A stretch of DNA of 64,000 bases, from the NCBI GenBank assembly GCA_016795425.1, contig JAEUHG010000294.1, forward strand, positions 1 through 64,000, given 5' to 3'. The stretch's first letter is position 1, and the number at the start of each line of letters is the position of its first letter. A program made the translations under genes and the position numbers. This DNA comes from Verrucomicrobiales bacterium (GTDB lineage Bacteria; Verrucomicrobiota; Verrucomicrobiia; Limisphaerales; CAIMTB01). Under the pieces are notes generated by a model, which saw only the letters and a program-made list of their open reading frames with translations, was not told the DNA's origin and did no database searches. Below are positions 36,575 to 50,769 of the stretch, piece by piece.

Positions 36575-39500
36575 CTACTTGACCGGAATGGCATCCTCCG
36601 CCGGCGGTGTCACCGGCCGGGGACGCCGAATCGCTGCGGTCAGATCACTGAGGAGGGTATAGACCAACGGCACCACGATCAGCGTCAGGACGGTGCTGGT
36701 TAGCATCCCGCCGACCACGGCGACTCCCATGGGCCGCCGGCTCTCGGCACCGGCGCCGAACCCGATGGCGATGGGAAGGGTGCCCGCGACGGTGGAGATC
36801 GCCGTCATGAGAATCGGCCGCAACCGGATCGCCCCGGCCTTGATCATCGCCGCCGAGGGCGTCAGACCGCGTTCCCTCAGTTGATTGGCAAATTCCACCA
36901 GCAGAATGCCGTTCTTGGTCACCAGGCCAATCAGCAGGACCACACCAATCTGGCTGAACAGGTTGATGTTCATTGCCGGGATCTGCGGCAGCAGGTGCGT
37001 CTTCACCAGCATCGACACCAGCCATAGGCCACCGAGCGCACCAATCGCCGCCAGGGGAACCGTCAACATCACCGTGAAGGGATGAATCAGGCTCTCGAAT
37101 TGCGAAGCCAAAACCATGAACACGATCACCAACGCCAGTGCGATGACCCAGGCAATCTCGTCGCCGGCGTCCTTCAGATCCCGGGACTCACCGTACCAGG
37201 TGTACAAGAAGCCGTCGCTCAGTTCCGTTTTAAGCATCGCTTCCACCCGATCCACGGCGGTACCCATCGTCACCCCGACCGGCGTGGCAGAAATGGTGGC
37301 GCTGCGCAGCCGGTTGAAACGCTCGATGCGATTGGGCGAGACTCCCACCTCCCGGTTCACCACCGAGCTCAACTGGATCAGGCGTCCCTCGGCATTGCGC
37401 ACATACAACCGATCCAGATCCTGCGGCGTTCCCCGCGAGACGCGTTCCAATTGCGCGATCACATCATACTCCTTGCCGTCCCGCTTGATCTTGGAAAGGT
37501 CCAAACCGCCAAACAAAATCTGCAGGGTGCGGGAGACATCCTCCACCGACAGTCCCAACGCCGAGGCGCGGTCGCGATCGATCGAAAGGCGCAGCTCCGG
37601 TTTGTTGACCTGGAAGGAGGACTGCACATTTTGCAGAAAGGGCGTCGCCCGCAGTTTGTTCACCAACTTCGCCGCCTCGCGATTCAGCGATTCCAGGTCG
37701 TTGCCCTGGATCACCAATTGGAATGGCGAACTGAAGCTCCGATCGATGGCCTTCGGAATGTTGGGAATGGCGATGGCCCCTTCCACCTCCCGAAAGAAGC
37801 GGGCGCGAACCCCGTCGGGCGCATTCACCACTTCCTGAACCGATCGCTCCCGCTCGTCCTTGAGCTTGACGAAGACGATGCCGCTATTGCCTTGTCCGGG
37901 TCCGGAAAACCCAGGAGCCACGATCGCCCCATAAAGCTCCACCTCCGGAACCTCGGCGAGAATTCCTTCCATCTCCTTCACCATGCGGTCGGTGTAGTCT
38001 GGGGTGGATCCTTCCGGCGCCACGACGAAGCAAAACAGTCGGCCTTTGTCTTCCTCGGGTAGAAAATCCCCCTCGAGCTGCGTGTAGAGCCAGCCGGTGC
38101 CCGCCACGACCAGCACACCGATGACGGCCGTGCCCAATAGACGGACGGCAACGCCGGATCCCAGCATCCGCTGGAGGGAGCGTTCGTACAGGCCCGACAC
38201 CGCGTGCATTCCCGCCTCGAACGCCCGCACCAAGCTGCCCGGTTTCCTTTCCACGCGCTTCAGAATTCGGGCCGACATCATGGGGGTCAGCGTGAGTGCG
38301 ACGAAGGCGGAGATCAGTACCGACCCGGCGATGGCAATGGCGAACTCGACGAACAATCGTCCGGTGGTGCTGGTCTGAAACGCCAGCGGCGTGAATACCG
38401 CCACCAGGGCCACGGTGGTGGCGATCACCGCAAAGGTGATCTCCTTCATGCCCTTGAACGCCGCCTGCATCGGCGTCTCCCCTTCCTCGATGTGGCGATG
38501 GATGTTCTCCAGCACCACGATCGCATCATCCACCACCACGCCGATAGCCAGCACCAGTGCCAGCATGGTCAGGATGTTCACGGAGAACCCCAGCCAATAC
38601 ATCACCACAAAATTTGCGATGATCGACACCGGGATCGCCACGGTTGGAATCAGCGTGGCCCGGAAGTTGTGAAGAAAGACGTAAATGACCACCACCACCA
38701 ACCCGAAGGCGATCGCCAGCGATTCCCATACCTCGCTGATCGCGCGATCGACGTACACGGATTCGTCGTACGCGACGTTCATTTCCACCCCCGGCGGCAG
38801 GGTCGGCCGTATCGCCGCCATCTCCTTCTTGATCCCCTTGGCCACCTCCACCGTGTTGGCCTTCGAGTTCTTGATCACTCCCAGAAAAATGCAGGGCCTC
38901 GCCAGCTGCCGCGCTCGCGTCCGTTCATCCTCAACACCCTCCCGGGCCTGACCAATGTCCCGCAACCGTACGATGCGGTCGCCCGACCTCGCGATGACCA
39001 GGCGGTTGAACTCCTCGACAGACTTTAATTCACCCTGCGTCTGGATCGTCATTTCCCGATCCAGGTTCTCGACGCGGCCACTCGGCAGATCGACATTCTG
39101 TTGGCGCAAGGCCCGTTGAACGTCGAGCACCGTGACCTGGTGGGCTGCCATCTTTTCGGCGTCGAGCCACAGTCGCATGGCAAACCGTTGCTCGCCGCCG
39201 ATCATGATCGAGGACACGCCGGGGACTGTTTGGAGGCGGTTCTTGATCTGCTTCTCCGCCAGGGTGGTCATCTCCAATGGCGTCAGGCGCAGGCTGTTCA
39301 TCCCGATCCACAGCATCGGGCGCGCGTCCGCATCCTGCTTGGCCACGATCGGTTCCAGGATGTCCTCGGGCAAACTGCCGCGGACACCGGCCACACGATC
39401 CCGCACGTCCTGGGTCGCCACCTCGATGGGCCGGGAGAGATTGAACTCAATGGTGATGGAACTCACCTGCTCGCGGCTCTGACTGGTCAGGGTCTTGATG

Positions 39501-39727
39501 CCTTCAATCGTGTTGATGGCGTCCTCGAGGCGTTCCGTCACCTCGGTCTCCATCACGCTGGCCGCAGCTCCCGGATAAATCGTGGTGACGCTGACAATCG
39601 GCGGATCAATGTCGGGCAGTTCCCGCACCGGCAGGCGGCTCAGCCCGATCAGCCCAAACAGCACCAGCGCCAGATTCATCATCGTGGCGAACACCGGCCG
39701 GCGAATGCAGATCTCGGGTAGCTGCAT
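36575..39727 (-). CDS. RND efflux permease (HAE1/AcrB-type)
   Basis: A 1050-aa inner-membrane proton-driven pump of normal family length. The N-terminus 'LPEICIRRPVFATMMNLALV' is typical of AcrB-like permeases. TM4 carries the paired aspartates in 'GVVVDDAIVVLENIHRHIEE', needed for proton relay. The second half repeats the layout ('GLVTKNGILLVEFANQLRE'). HAE1 pumps export drugs, detergents and other small molecules with an adaptor and a TolC channel. The adaptor gene ends 10 bases upstream. No outer-membrane channel gene is adjacent, so a remote TolC is needed. Confidence 0.93.
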   Translation of the reverse strand: MQLPEICIRRPVFATMMNLALVLFGLIGLSRLPVRELPDIDPPIVSVTTIYPGAAASVMETEVTERLEDAINTIEGIKTLTSQSREQVSSITIEFNLSRPIEVATQDVRDRVAGVRGSLPEDILEPIVAKQDADARPMLWIGMNSLRLTPLEMTTLAEKQIKNRLQTVPGVSSIMIGGEQRFAMRLWLDAEKMAAHQVTVLDVQRALRQQNVDLPSGRVENLDREMTIQTQGELKSVEEFNRLVIARSGDRIVRLRDIGQAREGVEDERTRARQLARPCIFLGVIKNSKANTVEVAKGIKKEMAAIRPTLPPGVEMNVAYDESVYVDRAISEVWESLAIAFGLVVVVIYVFLHNFRATLIPTVAIPVSIIANFVVMYWLGFSVNILTMLALVLAIGVVVDDAIVVLENIHRHIEEGETPMQAAFKGMKEITFAVIATTVALVAVFTPLAFQTSTTGRLFVEFAIAIAGSVLISAFVALTLTPMMSARILKRVERKPGSLVRAFEAGMHAVSGLYERSLQRMLGSGVAVRLLGTAVIGVLVVAGTGWLYTQLEGDFLPEEDKGRLFCFVVAPEGSTPDYTDRMVKEMEGILAEVPEVELYGAIVAPGFSGPGQGNSGIVFVKLKDERERSVQEVVNAPDGVRARFFREVEGAIAIPNIPKAIDRSFSSPFQLVIQGNDLESLNREAAKLVNKLRATPFLQNVQSSFQVNKPELRLSIDRDRASALGLSVEDVSRTLQILFGGLDLSKIKRDGKEYDVIAQLERVSRGTPQDLDRLYVRNAEGRLIQLSSVVNREVGVSPNRIERFNRLRSATISATPVGVTMGTAVDRVEAMLKTELSDGFLYTWYGESRDLKDAGDEIAWVIALALVIVFMVLASQFESLIHPFTVMLTVPLAAIGALGGLWLVSMLVKTHLLPQIPAMNINLFSQIGVVLLIGLVTKNGILLVEFANQLRERGLTPSAAMIKAGAIRLRPILMTAISTVAGTLPIAIGFGAGAESRRPMGVAVVGGMLTSTVLTLIVVPLVYTLLSDLTAAIRRPRPVTPPAEDAIPVK

Positions 39728-39737
39728 GCTGGACCTT

Positions 39738-40844
39738 TCAGCTCTTCTGCGGCGCGTACGGCGCCGCAGATTCGGGTCCCGCCAGCTTGACCTTCATGCC
39801 CGGACCAATCTTCTGCAGACCCTCGACGATGACCCGCTCGGACCCCTGCAGTCCCTCCGTCACCTCCAAGCTGCCGCGCATACGCAACCCCACCTTCACC
39901 GGACGCGCGGCCACGGTATCGTCCCCATTCACCACCATCACCACCGCGCGGTTGTCATCAAGGATCTGGCTGAGCGCCGCCTCGGGAATCACCACCGCGT
40001 TGTCCCGCACCTGCAAGGTGAGATCCAGGTTGGCGAACATGCCCGGCTTCAATTGACGATCCGGATTCGGAATCTCCGCCTTCACCAACAGGGTGCGCGT
40101 TGCCGGATCCACGAAGGGCGCGACAAAGAAAACCTTGCCGCGAAAGGCGCGCCCGGGCCAGGCGGCGACATTGACCTGAATCTCCTGCCCCACCTGGACT
40201 TGGCTGAGAAAGCGCTCCGGCACGTTGAACTCGACCTTCACCGGATCCAGATCCACCAGCCACGTCAATGTGGTTGCCCGGGTCACCAACTGACCGGGGC
40301 TGATCTGACGCGCGCCTACCACTCCTTTGAAGGGCGCGATGACCCGTGCCTCCTTCAGCGCCCGCCGTCGGCCGCTGACGGCGGCCTCATCCGCCGCCAA
40401 ACGCGACGCCGCCTGGTCATACTCCTGTTGCGAAACCAACCTCGATGACAGCAACTCCTTCGCGCGATCATAGGTCTGCTGACTCAACTTGAGAGCCGCC
40501 TCGGCCTCCTCCAACGCCGCCTGGAGCCGGGTCTCATCGAGGGTCACCAAAAGCGCTCCCTTCGCGACTTCTTCTCCCTCGTTGAACTTGATGGTCTCAA
40601 CGAAGCCGTCGGCCTCGGACTTGATCTCGACTTGTTCGTTGGCGGCTATGGAGCCAACCAACGACAAGGATTCCTGCACGGGTTGGCGCGTTGCGGACAC
40701 CGCGACCACCTGCATCACGGGGCCGGCTCCCGCCGACGGTCCCCCGGCCGCCGTCGGCTGATTGGCTGCGGGTTTGCAGCCCGATGCGGCCAGTATCCCA
40801 GCGCCCAGCACGGACAGGGTGCCACGGAAGTACCGAACGGTCAT
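39738..40844 (-). CDS. RND efflux periplasmic adaptor lipoprotein
   Basis: A 368-aa membrane-fusion protein. ATG 40844 gives a lipoprotein leader with the lipobox LAASGC; a longer frame from 40883 would hide it. Lipoyl halves are 'SEADGFVETIKFNEGEEVAK' and 'VIAPFKGVVGARQISPGQLV', joined by a hairpin ('ALKLSQQTYDRAKELLSSRL'). A beta-barrel and membrane-proximal domain follow ('ADPATRTLLVKAEIPNPDRQ'-like region, DRQLKPGMFANLDLTL). It is the partner of the RND permease gene that begins 10 bases downstream. Confidence 0.9.
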   Translation of the reverse strand: MTVRYFRGTLSVLGAGILAASGCKPAANQPTAAGGPSAGAGPVMQVVAVSATRQPVQESLSLVGSIAANEQVEIKSEADGFVETIKFNEGEEVAKGALLVTLDETRLQAALEEAEAALKLSQQTYDRAKELLSSRLVSQQEYDQAASRLAADEAAVSGRRRALKEARVIAPFKGVVGARQISPGQLVTRATTLTWLVDLDPVKVEFNVPERFLSQVQVGQEIQVNVAAWPGRAFRGKVFFVAPFVDPATRTLLVKAEIPNPDRQLKPGMFANLDLTLQVRDNAVVIPEAALSQILDDNRAVVMVVNGDDTVAARPVKVGLRMRGSLEVTEGLQGSERVIVEGLQKIGPGMKVKLAGPESAAPYAPQKS

Positions 40845-40895
40845 AAGGCCCGCACCGTAGGTAAGCGGTGCAAGCACCGTCAAACGATTCCTGCA

Positions 40896-41846
40896 TCAAG
40901 ACCGACGATCCTGCGGGACCAGCGCGTCTCTCAAAGCGTCACCGGCGAATCCCAGCGCCAGGAGAAGCGTCACCAAGACACCTCCCGGGCCCAACAACAA
41001 CCACGCATAAGATCGTACGGCGTTGATCTGTCCGGCTCCATCCGCCAGCAGGGACCCCAGACTGGCCCGTGGCGGTTGAATGCCCAGCCCCAGATAACTC
41101 AGGAAGGACTCCGCCAACAGGATCGTCGGAATCGTCAGCGTCCAATAGGCGACGATCACCCCCGTGGTGTTTCGCAGGACGTGCCGGATCAGAAGGCGAC
41201 CATGACCGGCACCCAGGGACCGGCTGGCTTCCACAAACGGCTGTGCTCTCAAGGATCGCACCTGCGCGCGAACAATGCGGGACATCGTCAACCAAGAGAT
41301 CGAACCGAGCCCCAGTACCAGCAGGGCCACCGGCGCCATGGATTCGCCCACCGCTCCGAACCATCCCGACGCCCATGCCTTCACCCCATCCGCCAGGGCT
41401 GTCAGAACAACGATGAAGAAGATCACCGACGGGAGTGAGTACAGGACGTCGACACAGCGCATCATCACGGCGTCGACTCGACCGCCCGCATAACCCGCCA
41501 CCGCCCCCCAGGTCACCCCGATCCCCAGACTCACCAAGGCGCCAGCAAATCCCACCCAGAGGCTGACCCGCGCCCCGGCGCAAACCCGCGCCAGGACATC
41601 CCGTCCGTTGGCATCGGTGCCGAGCCAGTGTTGGGCTGAGGGTGCCGCGAATTGGGCCTCGGACAGCTGGTTGGGATCGGTCGGCCACCAAATCGGCGAC
41701 GAAAAGATCAAGGCGCCGAGCCCCAGGGCGAGCACGGCCCCGATCATTCCCGCCCGGTTGCCAAGGAATCGGTGAGTCGCCCGACGAAAGGGGGTCAATC
41801 GGGGCCGGGCATCCGCCGATAACGTAGAGATGACCTGCCTAGTCAT
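40896..41846 (-). CDS. ABC transporter permease, OppC/DppC type
   Basis: A 316-aa membrane permease from ATG 41846, which overlaps the stop of the OppB-type gene by 8 bases. The N-terminus has the OppC pattern ('THRFLGNRAGMIGAVLALGL'), then a periplasmic loop with 'QHWLGTDANGRDVLARVCAG', strongly typical of DppC. The coupling (EAA) loop is 'SLRAQPFVEASRSLGAGHGR'. OppC-type proteins pair with OppB to import oligopeptides, dipeptides or nickel complexes. No ATPase or binding-protein gene lies nearby, so the substrate cannot be inferred. Confidence 0.88.
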   Translation of the reverse strand: MTRQVISTLSADARPRLTPFRRATHRFLGNRAGMIGAVLALGLGALIFSSPIWWPTDPNQLSEAQFAAPSAQHWLGTDANGRDVLARVCAGARVSLWVGFAGALVSLGIGVTWGAVAGYAGGRVDAVMMRCVDVLYSLPSVIFFIVVLTALADGVKAWASGWFGAVGESMAPVALLVLGLGSISWLTMSRIVRAQVRSLRAQPFVEASRSLGAGHGRLLIRHVLRNTTGVIVAYWTLTIPTILLAESFLSYLGLGIQPPRASLGSLLADGAGQINAVRSYAWLLLGPGGVLVTLLLALGFAGDALRDALVPQDRRS

Positions 41847-42759
41847 GGCGGATACGCGGATCGATCCAGGCATGGGCGAGATCCGCCAAGAGGTTGAGAA
41901 GCAACAACAAGGCGGCGTAGACCAGCACCAGCCCGACGATCAGTGGATAATCACGATTGAGAGCACTGTTCACCGTCAAGGTTCCCAATCCCGGGAGTTG
42001 AAACAGGCTCTCCACCACGAACGAGCCGGTCAGAAGATCGGCCAGCAACGGGCCCGAGTAGGTGATCAAGGGAAGGACTCCCATCGGCAGCGCGTGCCGC
42101 AACAGGATGTTCATCTCGCTCACTCCCTTCGCCCGCGCCGTCCGAATGCACGCCGCCTGCAAGGCGTCGGTCATTCCTTCCCGCACCAAGCGGGCCACCC
42201 GACCCCCATAGAAGATTCCCAACGTCGCCACTGGCAGCACCCAATGTTCGGGTCCTCCCCACAAGGCAACCGGAAACAGCTCCCACCGGACCGCAAACAT
42301 CAGAATCAGGAGCGGACCTGCCACGAAGGCCGGAATGCACAAGGCGAGAAACGCCACCAGGCTGCTGCCCCAATCCCAAAAACCCCCGCGTTGAATGGCT
42401 CCCACCAGTCCGAGTGGCAGCCCCACCGCAATGGCTGCCAGGAATGCCAGTATCCCCAGCACCGCTGAGACGGGCATCCCTTGGATGATGATCTCTTGAA
42501 CACGATGACTCCGATATCGCAACGACGGCCCCAGGTCCCCTTGCAGCGCCCCGGCGACGAATCTGCCGAACTGTCGCCACACCGGCTCATCAAGATGATA
42601 GCGTTCCCTCAACGCCCGCTCGAGTTCCGGCGATGCTTGGGCCCGGTCGCGATCGAAAGGTCCACCCGGCGCCCAGCGCACCAGCACAAAGGCCAGGAGC
42701 GAAACCAGGAAGAGCACCGGCAACAGCGCCCAGAGCCTCAGGATCAAGTGTCGGATCAC
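41839..42759 (-). CDS. ABC transporter permease, OppB/DppB type
   Basis: A 306-aa permease with about six membrane spans. The DppB hallmarks are the N-terminal span (LWALLPVLFLVSLLAFVLVR), 'WAPGGPFD', the 'LRERYHLDEPVWRQF' helix and the EAA loop 'TARAKGVSEMNILLRHALP'. The end 'YPLIVGLVLVYAALLLLLNL' is also typical. With the overlapping OppC-type gene it forms a membrane pore, but the window holds no cognate ATPase or solute-binding protein. The 138-base region upstream (42760-42897) to the divergent gene has a T-run but no clear promoter. Confidence 0.88.
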   Translation of the reverse strand: MIRHLILRLWALLPVLFLVSLLAFVLVRWAPGGPFDRDRAQASPELERALRERYHLDEPVWRQFGRFVAGALQGDLGPSLRYRSHRVQEIIIQGMPVSAVLGILAFLAAIAVGLPLGLVGAIQRGGFWDWGSSLVAFLALCIPAFVAGPLLILMFAVRWELFPVALWGGPEHWVLPVATLGIFYGGRVARLVREGMTDALQAACIRTARAKGVSEMNILLRHALPMGVLPLITYSGPLLADLLTGSFVVESLFQLPGLGTLTVNSALNRDYPLIVGLVLVYAALLLLLNLLADLAHAWIDPRIRHD

Positions 42760-42897
42760 GATCAGAAACGCGCGTTCCAGCCTGACCTATCGAGCCATTG
42801 CGCCGCGAGCAACGGATTTCCCTCCAGGGACTGTATTTTTTTGCCTAATTCGGACTGGCGCCAAAGCCGGGGAAAGGCATCGTTCCCGCAATTTCTT

Positions 42898-44178
42898 ATG
42901 CCACGCGTTCATCGCAACCATCCGGTTTTGCCATGGTTCTGGATGGTCCTTACCCTGGCCAGCGCGCTCCTCCACCGCCCCGCTCGCGCCGAGTTGATCT
43001 ATGACAACTCCAAAAACGACCTGAACCTGTTTCTCTCGCGCACCGAGGAGTTTGGCGACGAAATCGACTTCGGCGGCTCGGCCCGGGTGGTCACCACGAT
43101 GGCGTTCCAGGTCTTCGGCGAAGCGGCCTTGCCAGCCAATGCCCAGGCCCGATTCCGCCTCTACCGCGCCAACGGCCCCCTGCCCCCAGCTCCTGAACCC
43201 CAGATCCCGCCGCCTGGCGACTTGCTCTTCCAAAGTCCCGATATCGAACTCCGCCCCGGTGTCCAGGCGGTCCGCGTGGTCGACCTCTCCATCCCGGTTC
43301 CGAATCGTGTGATGTGGACGGTTGAGTTTCTCGGCATCGGCAATCAACCCGGCCAACGTGCGGGACTACAGGTCTACCACCCGCCGGTGGTCGGACGCAG
43401 CTTCAAGGACTATTGGGTCAAGGAACCGACACGTTGGCGTCTTTACCTCCTGGAGGCGGGTAAATCCGCCAGCTTCGCCGCCCAATTCGAAGGCCTGCCC
43501 AACCCGCCAGTCACCCTTGCCGCCGCCACCGGCGGGGATGGTCGCATGGTGATTCGCGTCACCGGCCCGGTGGGCAGCGAACAATTGCTCGAGCATTCGT
43601 TCGATAACGACGCTTGGCATACCATCGGAAGCGTCAGCCTCCTGACCACCAATGCCGCGACCTTCCGCGCGCCTTTCGCCTTTTCCGGCACCAACCAATT
43701 CTACCGGACCCGTGCCTCGGCGTTCCCGGGTTCAACGGTCTTCTTCCAAAGCATCGCGCAGGCCACCAATGGCGGCGCCCTGCTCAGCCTATTCGGCCCC
43801 ACCAATACCCAGCATATCGTCGAAGCGTCTCAGGATCGGGCACTCTGGACGGTCCTGGGTACCGTGCGCTTTGGCACCAACGGCCTTGCCTCGTTTCACG
43901 ACACCAATGCCGTGAGCGGCCAACGGTTCTACCGCACCCAACGCCCCTCTGTTCTCGGATCGTTTCTGGCCATCCGATCCATTCAACGCCGTCCCGATGG
44001 CTCCACTGTCCTGGCCTGCAGCGGAACTCCTTCGCAACGCAGCGTCTTCGTCGAGGCCAGCCTGGACTTGGTGTCCTGGGCTTCCATCGGCGCAGTCAGC
44101 CTGGCCACGGGAGAAGCCGACTTCATCGAACCGATCTCCCCTTTCGGGAATTATCGCTTCTACCGGCTCCGGCAGTGA
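42898..44178 (+). CDS. Exported protein with three C-terminal 'FYR' repeats
   Basis: A 426-aa protein from ATG 42898; longer upstream frames are shadows. The signal peptide ends near PARAEL (residue 31). Residues about 32-200 form a beta-rich domain of unknown kind ('MAFQVFGEAALPANAQARFR'). Three repeats of about 55-60 residues follow, at roughly 217-272, 290-348 and 366-425. Each has the pattern 'E.S.D...W..IG.V.L ... F ... FYR.R', for example 'LDLVSWASIGAVSLATGEAD' and YRFYRLR at the end. Similar tails are common in exported verrucomicrobial proteins. The function is unknown. The gene converges with gltD. Confidence 0.75.
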   Translation: MPRVHRNHPVLPWFWMVLTLASALLHRPARAELIYDNSKNDLNLFLSRTEEFGDEIDFGGSARVVTTMAFQVFGEAALPANAQARFRLYRANGPLPPAPEPQIPPPGDLLFQSPDIELRPGVQAVRVVDLSIPVPNRVMWTVEFLGIGNQPGQRAGLQVYHPPVVGRSFKDYWVKEPTRWRLYLLEAGKSASFAAQFEGLPNPPVTLAAATGGDGRMVIRVTGPVGSEQLLEHSFDNDAWHTIGSVSLLTTNAATFRAPFAFSGTNQFYRTRASAFPGSTVFFQSIAQATNGGALLSLFGPTNTQHIVEASQDRALWTVLGTVRFGTNGLASFHDTNAVSGQRFYRTQRPSVLGSFLAIRSIQRRPDGSTVLACSGTPSQRSVFVEASLDLVSWASIGAVSLATGEADFIEPISPFGNYRFYRLRQ

Positions 44179-44212
44179 TTCGGGCGGAGGATTGAACAGG
44201 AGTGGACTCGTT

Positions 44213-44269
44213 CGCGGTCCGCATGGGTGCACGCCAGGGAGGCCTCTCCCATGGGTTGCACGGTCCGCG
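44213..44269. other. Imperfect hairpin between convergent genes
   Basis: Between the exported-protein stop (44178) and the gltD stop (44359), CGCGGTCC at 44213-44220 can pair imperfectly with GGTCCGCG ending at 44269. Between them is a small inner hairpin GGGAG-GCCT-CTCCC. It could act as a bidirectional terminator, although no T-tract follows. The rest of the 180-base gap holds nothing I can name. Confidence 0.3.
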
Positions 44270-44358
44270 TCGCTGCGAGCACAAGACGTGGCGCGTGACG
44301 GCGGCGCGGCCGCCGTGTCCCGGCGCCGCGCGATCCTCCTCCGAGTACGGGCAGGGCC

Positions 44359-45843
44359 TCAGGGCAGATCCGTGGCACCCATCAGCCAACGATCACATTC
44401 CCGAGCGGCGCCGCGGCCTTCATTGAAGGCCCACACCACCAGACTCTGCCCCCGGCGGCAGTCGCCAGCGGCGAACACCTTGGGAAGGCTGGTCTGATAC
44501 TTGCCGTAATCGGCGCGCACATTGGAACGCGGATCCCGTTCGACCCCGAGTTGTTCGAGCAACGGTTGTTCGGGTCCAAGAAAACCCATGGCCAGGAGGA
44601 CCAGTTGGGCTGGCAGAACCTTGTCACTGCCCGCGACTTCCTCGGGAACGAAAGCCCCCTTGTCGTTGCGCTTCCAGGTGATGTTCACCAGGTGCACGCC
44701 ACTCACCCGCCCCTGATCGTCGGCTAGAAACTTCTTCGCCGTGGTAAGATAGACGCGGGGATCGGCACCGAACTTCGCCGCCGCCTCCTCCTGCCCGTAG
44801 TCCATCTTGTAAACCTTGGGCCATTCGGGCCAGGGATTATCCGCGGCCCGCTCGGCCGGCGGCTTGGGAAGGATCTCCACCTGCACCAGACTTCGGCAGC
44901 CATGCCGCAGGGAGGTGCCGACGCAGTCCGTTCCCGTATCGCCACCGCCGATGACAATGACATCCTTGCCGGCGGCGGAGATGTGGTTGCCATTGAAATC
45001 ACCCTCGATCACTCCCCGGGTGTTCGCCGTCAGGAATTCCATCGCGAAATGAATCCCCTGGAGCGAGCGCCCTTCGATGGGCAGGTCGCGCGGCTTGGTG
45101 GCCCCAGTGCAGAGCACGATGGCGTCGAAATCGTCCATCAACTGCTTGGCCGGAAGATCCCGCCCAATCTCGGTGTTGCAGACGAATTCGATGCCCTCTT
45201 TGGACAGCAGATCCAAACGGCGGAGCACGACCTCCTTCTTGTCGAGCTTCATGTTCGGAATGCCGTACATCAGCAGTCCGCCAGGTCGGTCCGCCCGCTC
45301 ATAGACGGTGACCCAATGCCCCGCCTTGTTGAGCTGTGCGGCGGCGGACAGCCCCGCCGGTCCGGACCCGATCACCGCGACTTTCTTCCCGGTTCGTTTC
45401 TTTGGAGGTTCGGGCAAGACCCAGCCTTCCTCCCAGCCACGGTCGATAATGGAACATTCCATGTTCTTGATCGTGACGGGCGGAGCGTTAATCCCCAGAA
45501 CGCACGACCCTTCGCATGGCGCGGGACAAACCCGCCCCGTGAACTCGGGGAAGTTGTTGGTCCGATGCAGGCGGTCCAGCGCTTCGCGCCAAAGGCCGCG
45601 GTACACCAGGTCATTCCACTCCGGGATGAGATTGTTGATCGGACATCCGGATGCCATGCCGGACAACAGCGTGCCGGTGTGACAGAACGGAACCCCGCAA
45701 TCCATGCAGCGCGCAGCCTGCGTGCGCAGCTTGTCCTCCGGCATGTGGTCGTGGAACTCGTTCCAATCCTTGATCCGCTCCAAGGCGGGACGGTCCAAGG
45801 GCAACTCGCGAACGTACTCGAGGAATCCTGTCGGCTTTCCCAT
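44359..45843 (-). CDS. gltD: Glutamate synthase (NADPH) small subunit
   Basis: A 494-aa FAD and iron-sulfur protein of normal length. N-terminal cluster cysteines are visible in CMDCGVPFCHTG and 'RVCPAPCEGSC'. The FAD fold is VAVIGSGPAGLSAAAQLNKA, and the NADPH fold is 'DVIVIGGGDTGTDCVGTSLR'. It passes electrons from NADPH to GltB for making glutamate from glutamine and 2-oxoglutarate. It follows gltB on the same strand across 55 bases. Confidence 0.95.
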   Translation of the reverse strand: MGKPTGFLEYVRELPLDRPALERIKDWNEFHDHMPEDKLRTQAARCMDCGVPFCHTGTLLSGMASGCPINNLIPEWNDLVYRGLWREALDRLHRTNNFPEFTGRVCPAPCEGSCVLGINAPPVTIKNMECSIIDRGWEEGWVLPEPPKKRTGKKVAVIGSGPAGLSAAAQLNKAGHWVTVYERADRPGGLLMYGIPNMKLDKKEVVLRRLDLLSKEGIEFVCNTEIGRDLPAKQLMDDFDAIVLCTGATKPRDLPIEGRSLQGIHFAMEFLTANTRGVIEGDFNGNHISAAGKDVIVIGGGDTGTDCVGTSLRHGCRSLVQVEILPKPPAERAADNPWPEWPKVYKMDYGQEEAAAKFGADPRVYLTTAKKFLADDQGRVSGVHLVNITWKRNDKGAFVPEEVAGSDKVLPAQLVLLAMGFLGPEQPLLEQLGVERDPRSNVRADYGKYQTSLPKVFAAGDCRRGQSLVVWAFNEGRGAARECDRWLMGATDLP

Positions 45844-45898
45844 GCTTATCTCTCTTCTCTATCCGATTGAAAGTTGGTGAACGGTGATTCCGGCAGCC

Positions 45899-50539
<4,641 letters not shown>

Positions 50540-50561
50540 CGGACCTACATCTCTCGCCTTC

Positions 50562-50578
50562 GACGCCTGAACGGCGTC
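50562..50578 (-). promoter_or_regulatory. Small hairpin in the gltB leader
   Basis: GACGCC-TGAAC-GGCGTC is a perfect 6-bp stem located 23-39 bases before the gltB start codon. It could be an operator or an RNA element affecting translation. No known regulator site was recognised. Confidence 0.3.
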
Positions 50579-50608
50579 AAATTCGCCAAGCTTTTAATGC
50601 GTCTGTCC

Positions 50609-50623
50609 AAGGATGCAATCCTT
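50609..50623. promoter_or_regulatory. Palindrome upstream of gltB, possible operator
   Basis: AAGGATGCAATCCTT is a perfect palindrome with a 3-base centre. On the minus strand it overlaps a weak promoter-like TTGCAT followed about 16 bases later by TAAAAG. A repressor or activator bound here could control the gltBD transcript. The rest of the 50540-50769 gap shows no gene I can support. Confidence 0.3.
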
Positions 50624-50769
50624 CCTTTCGGCAGATTATCATCGATGGGTTCAACGCGCGCTTTTCTTGACGGTGCCGGGCACCGCTGCCGTTGCCCTTT
50701 TCCCATCCCGGAGGCATTCCAGAATTCCTCCCCGGTGCCCCAGGTTGAAGCCGACCTTCGACCGGCACT

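Noticed and set aside
50577..50768. 63-codon minus-strand frame upstream of gltB
   Set aside because: No family resemblance, low-complexity Gly/Arg content and no ribosome site; the region looks regulatory.
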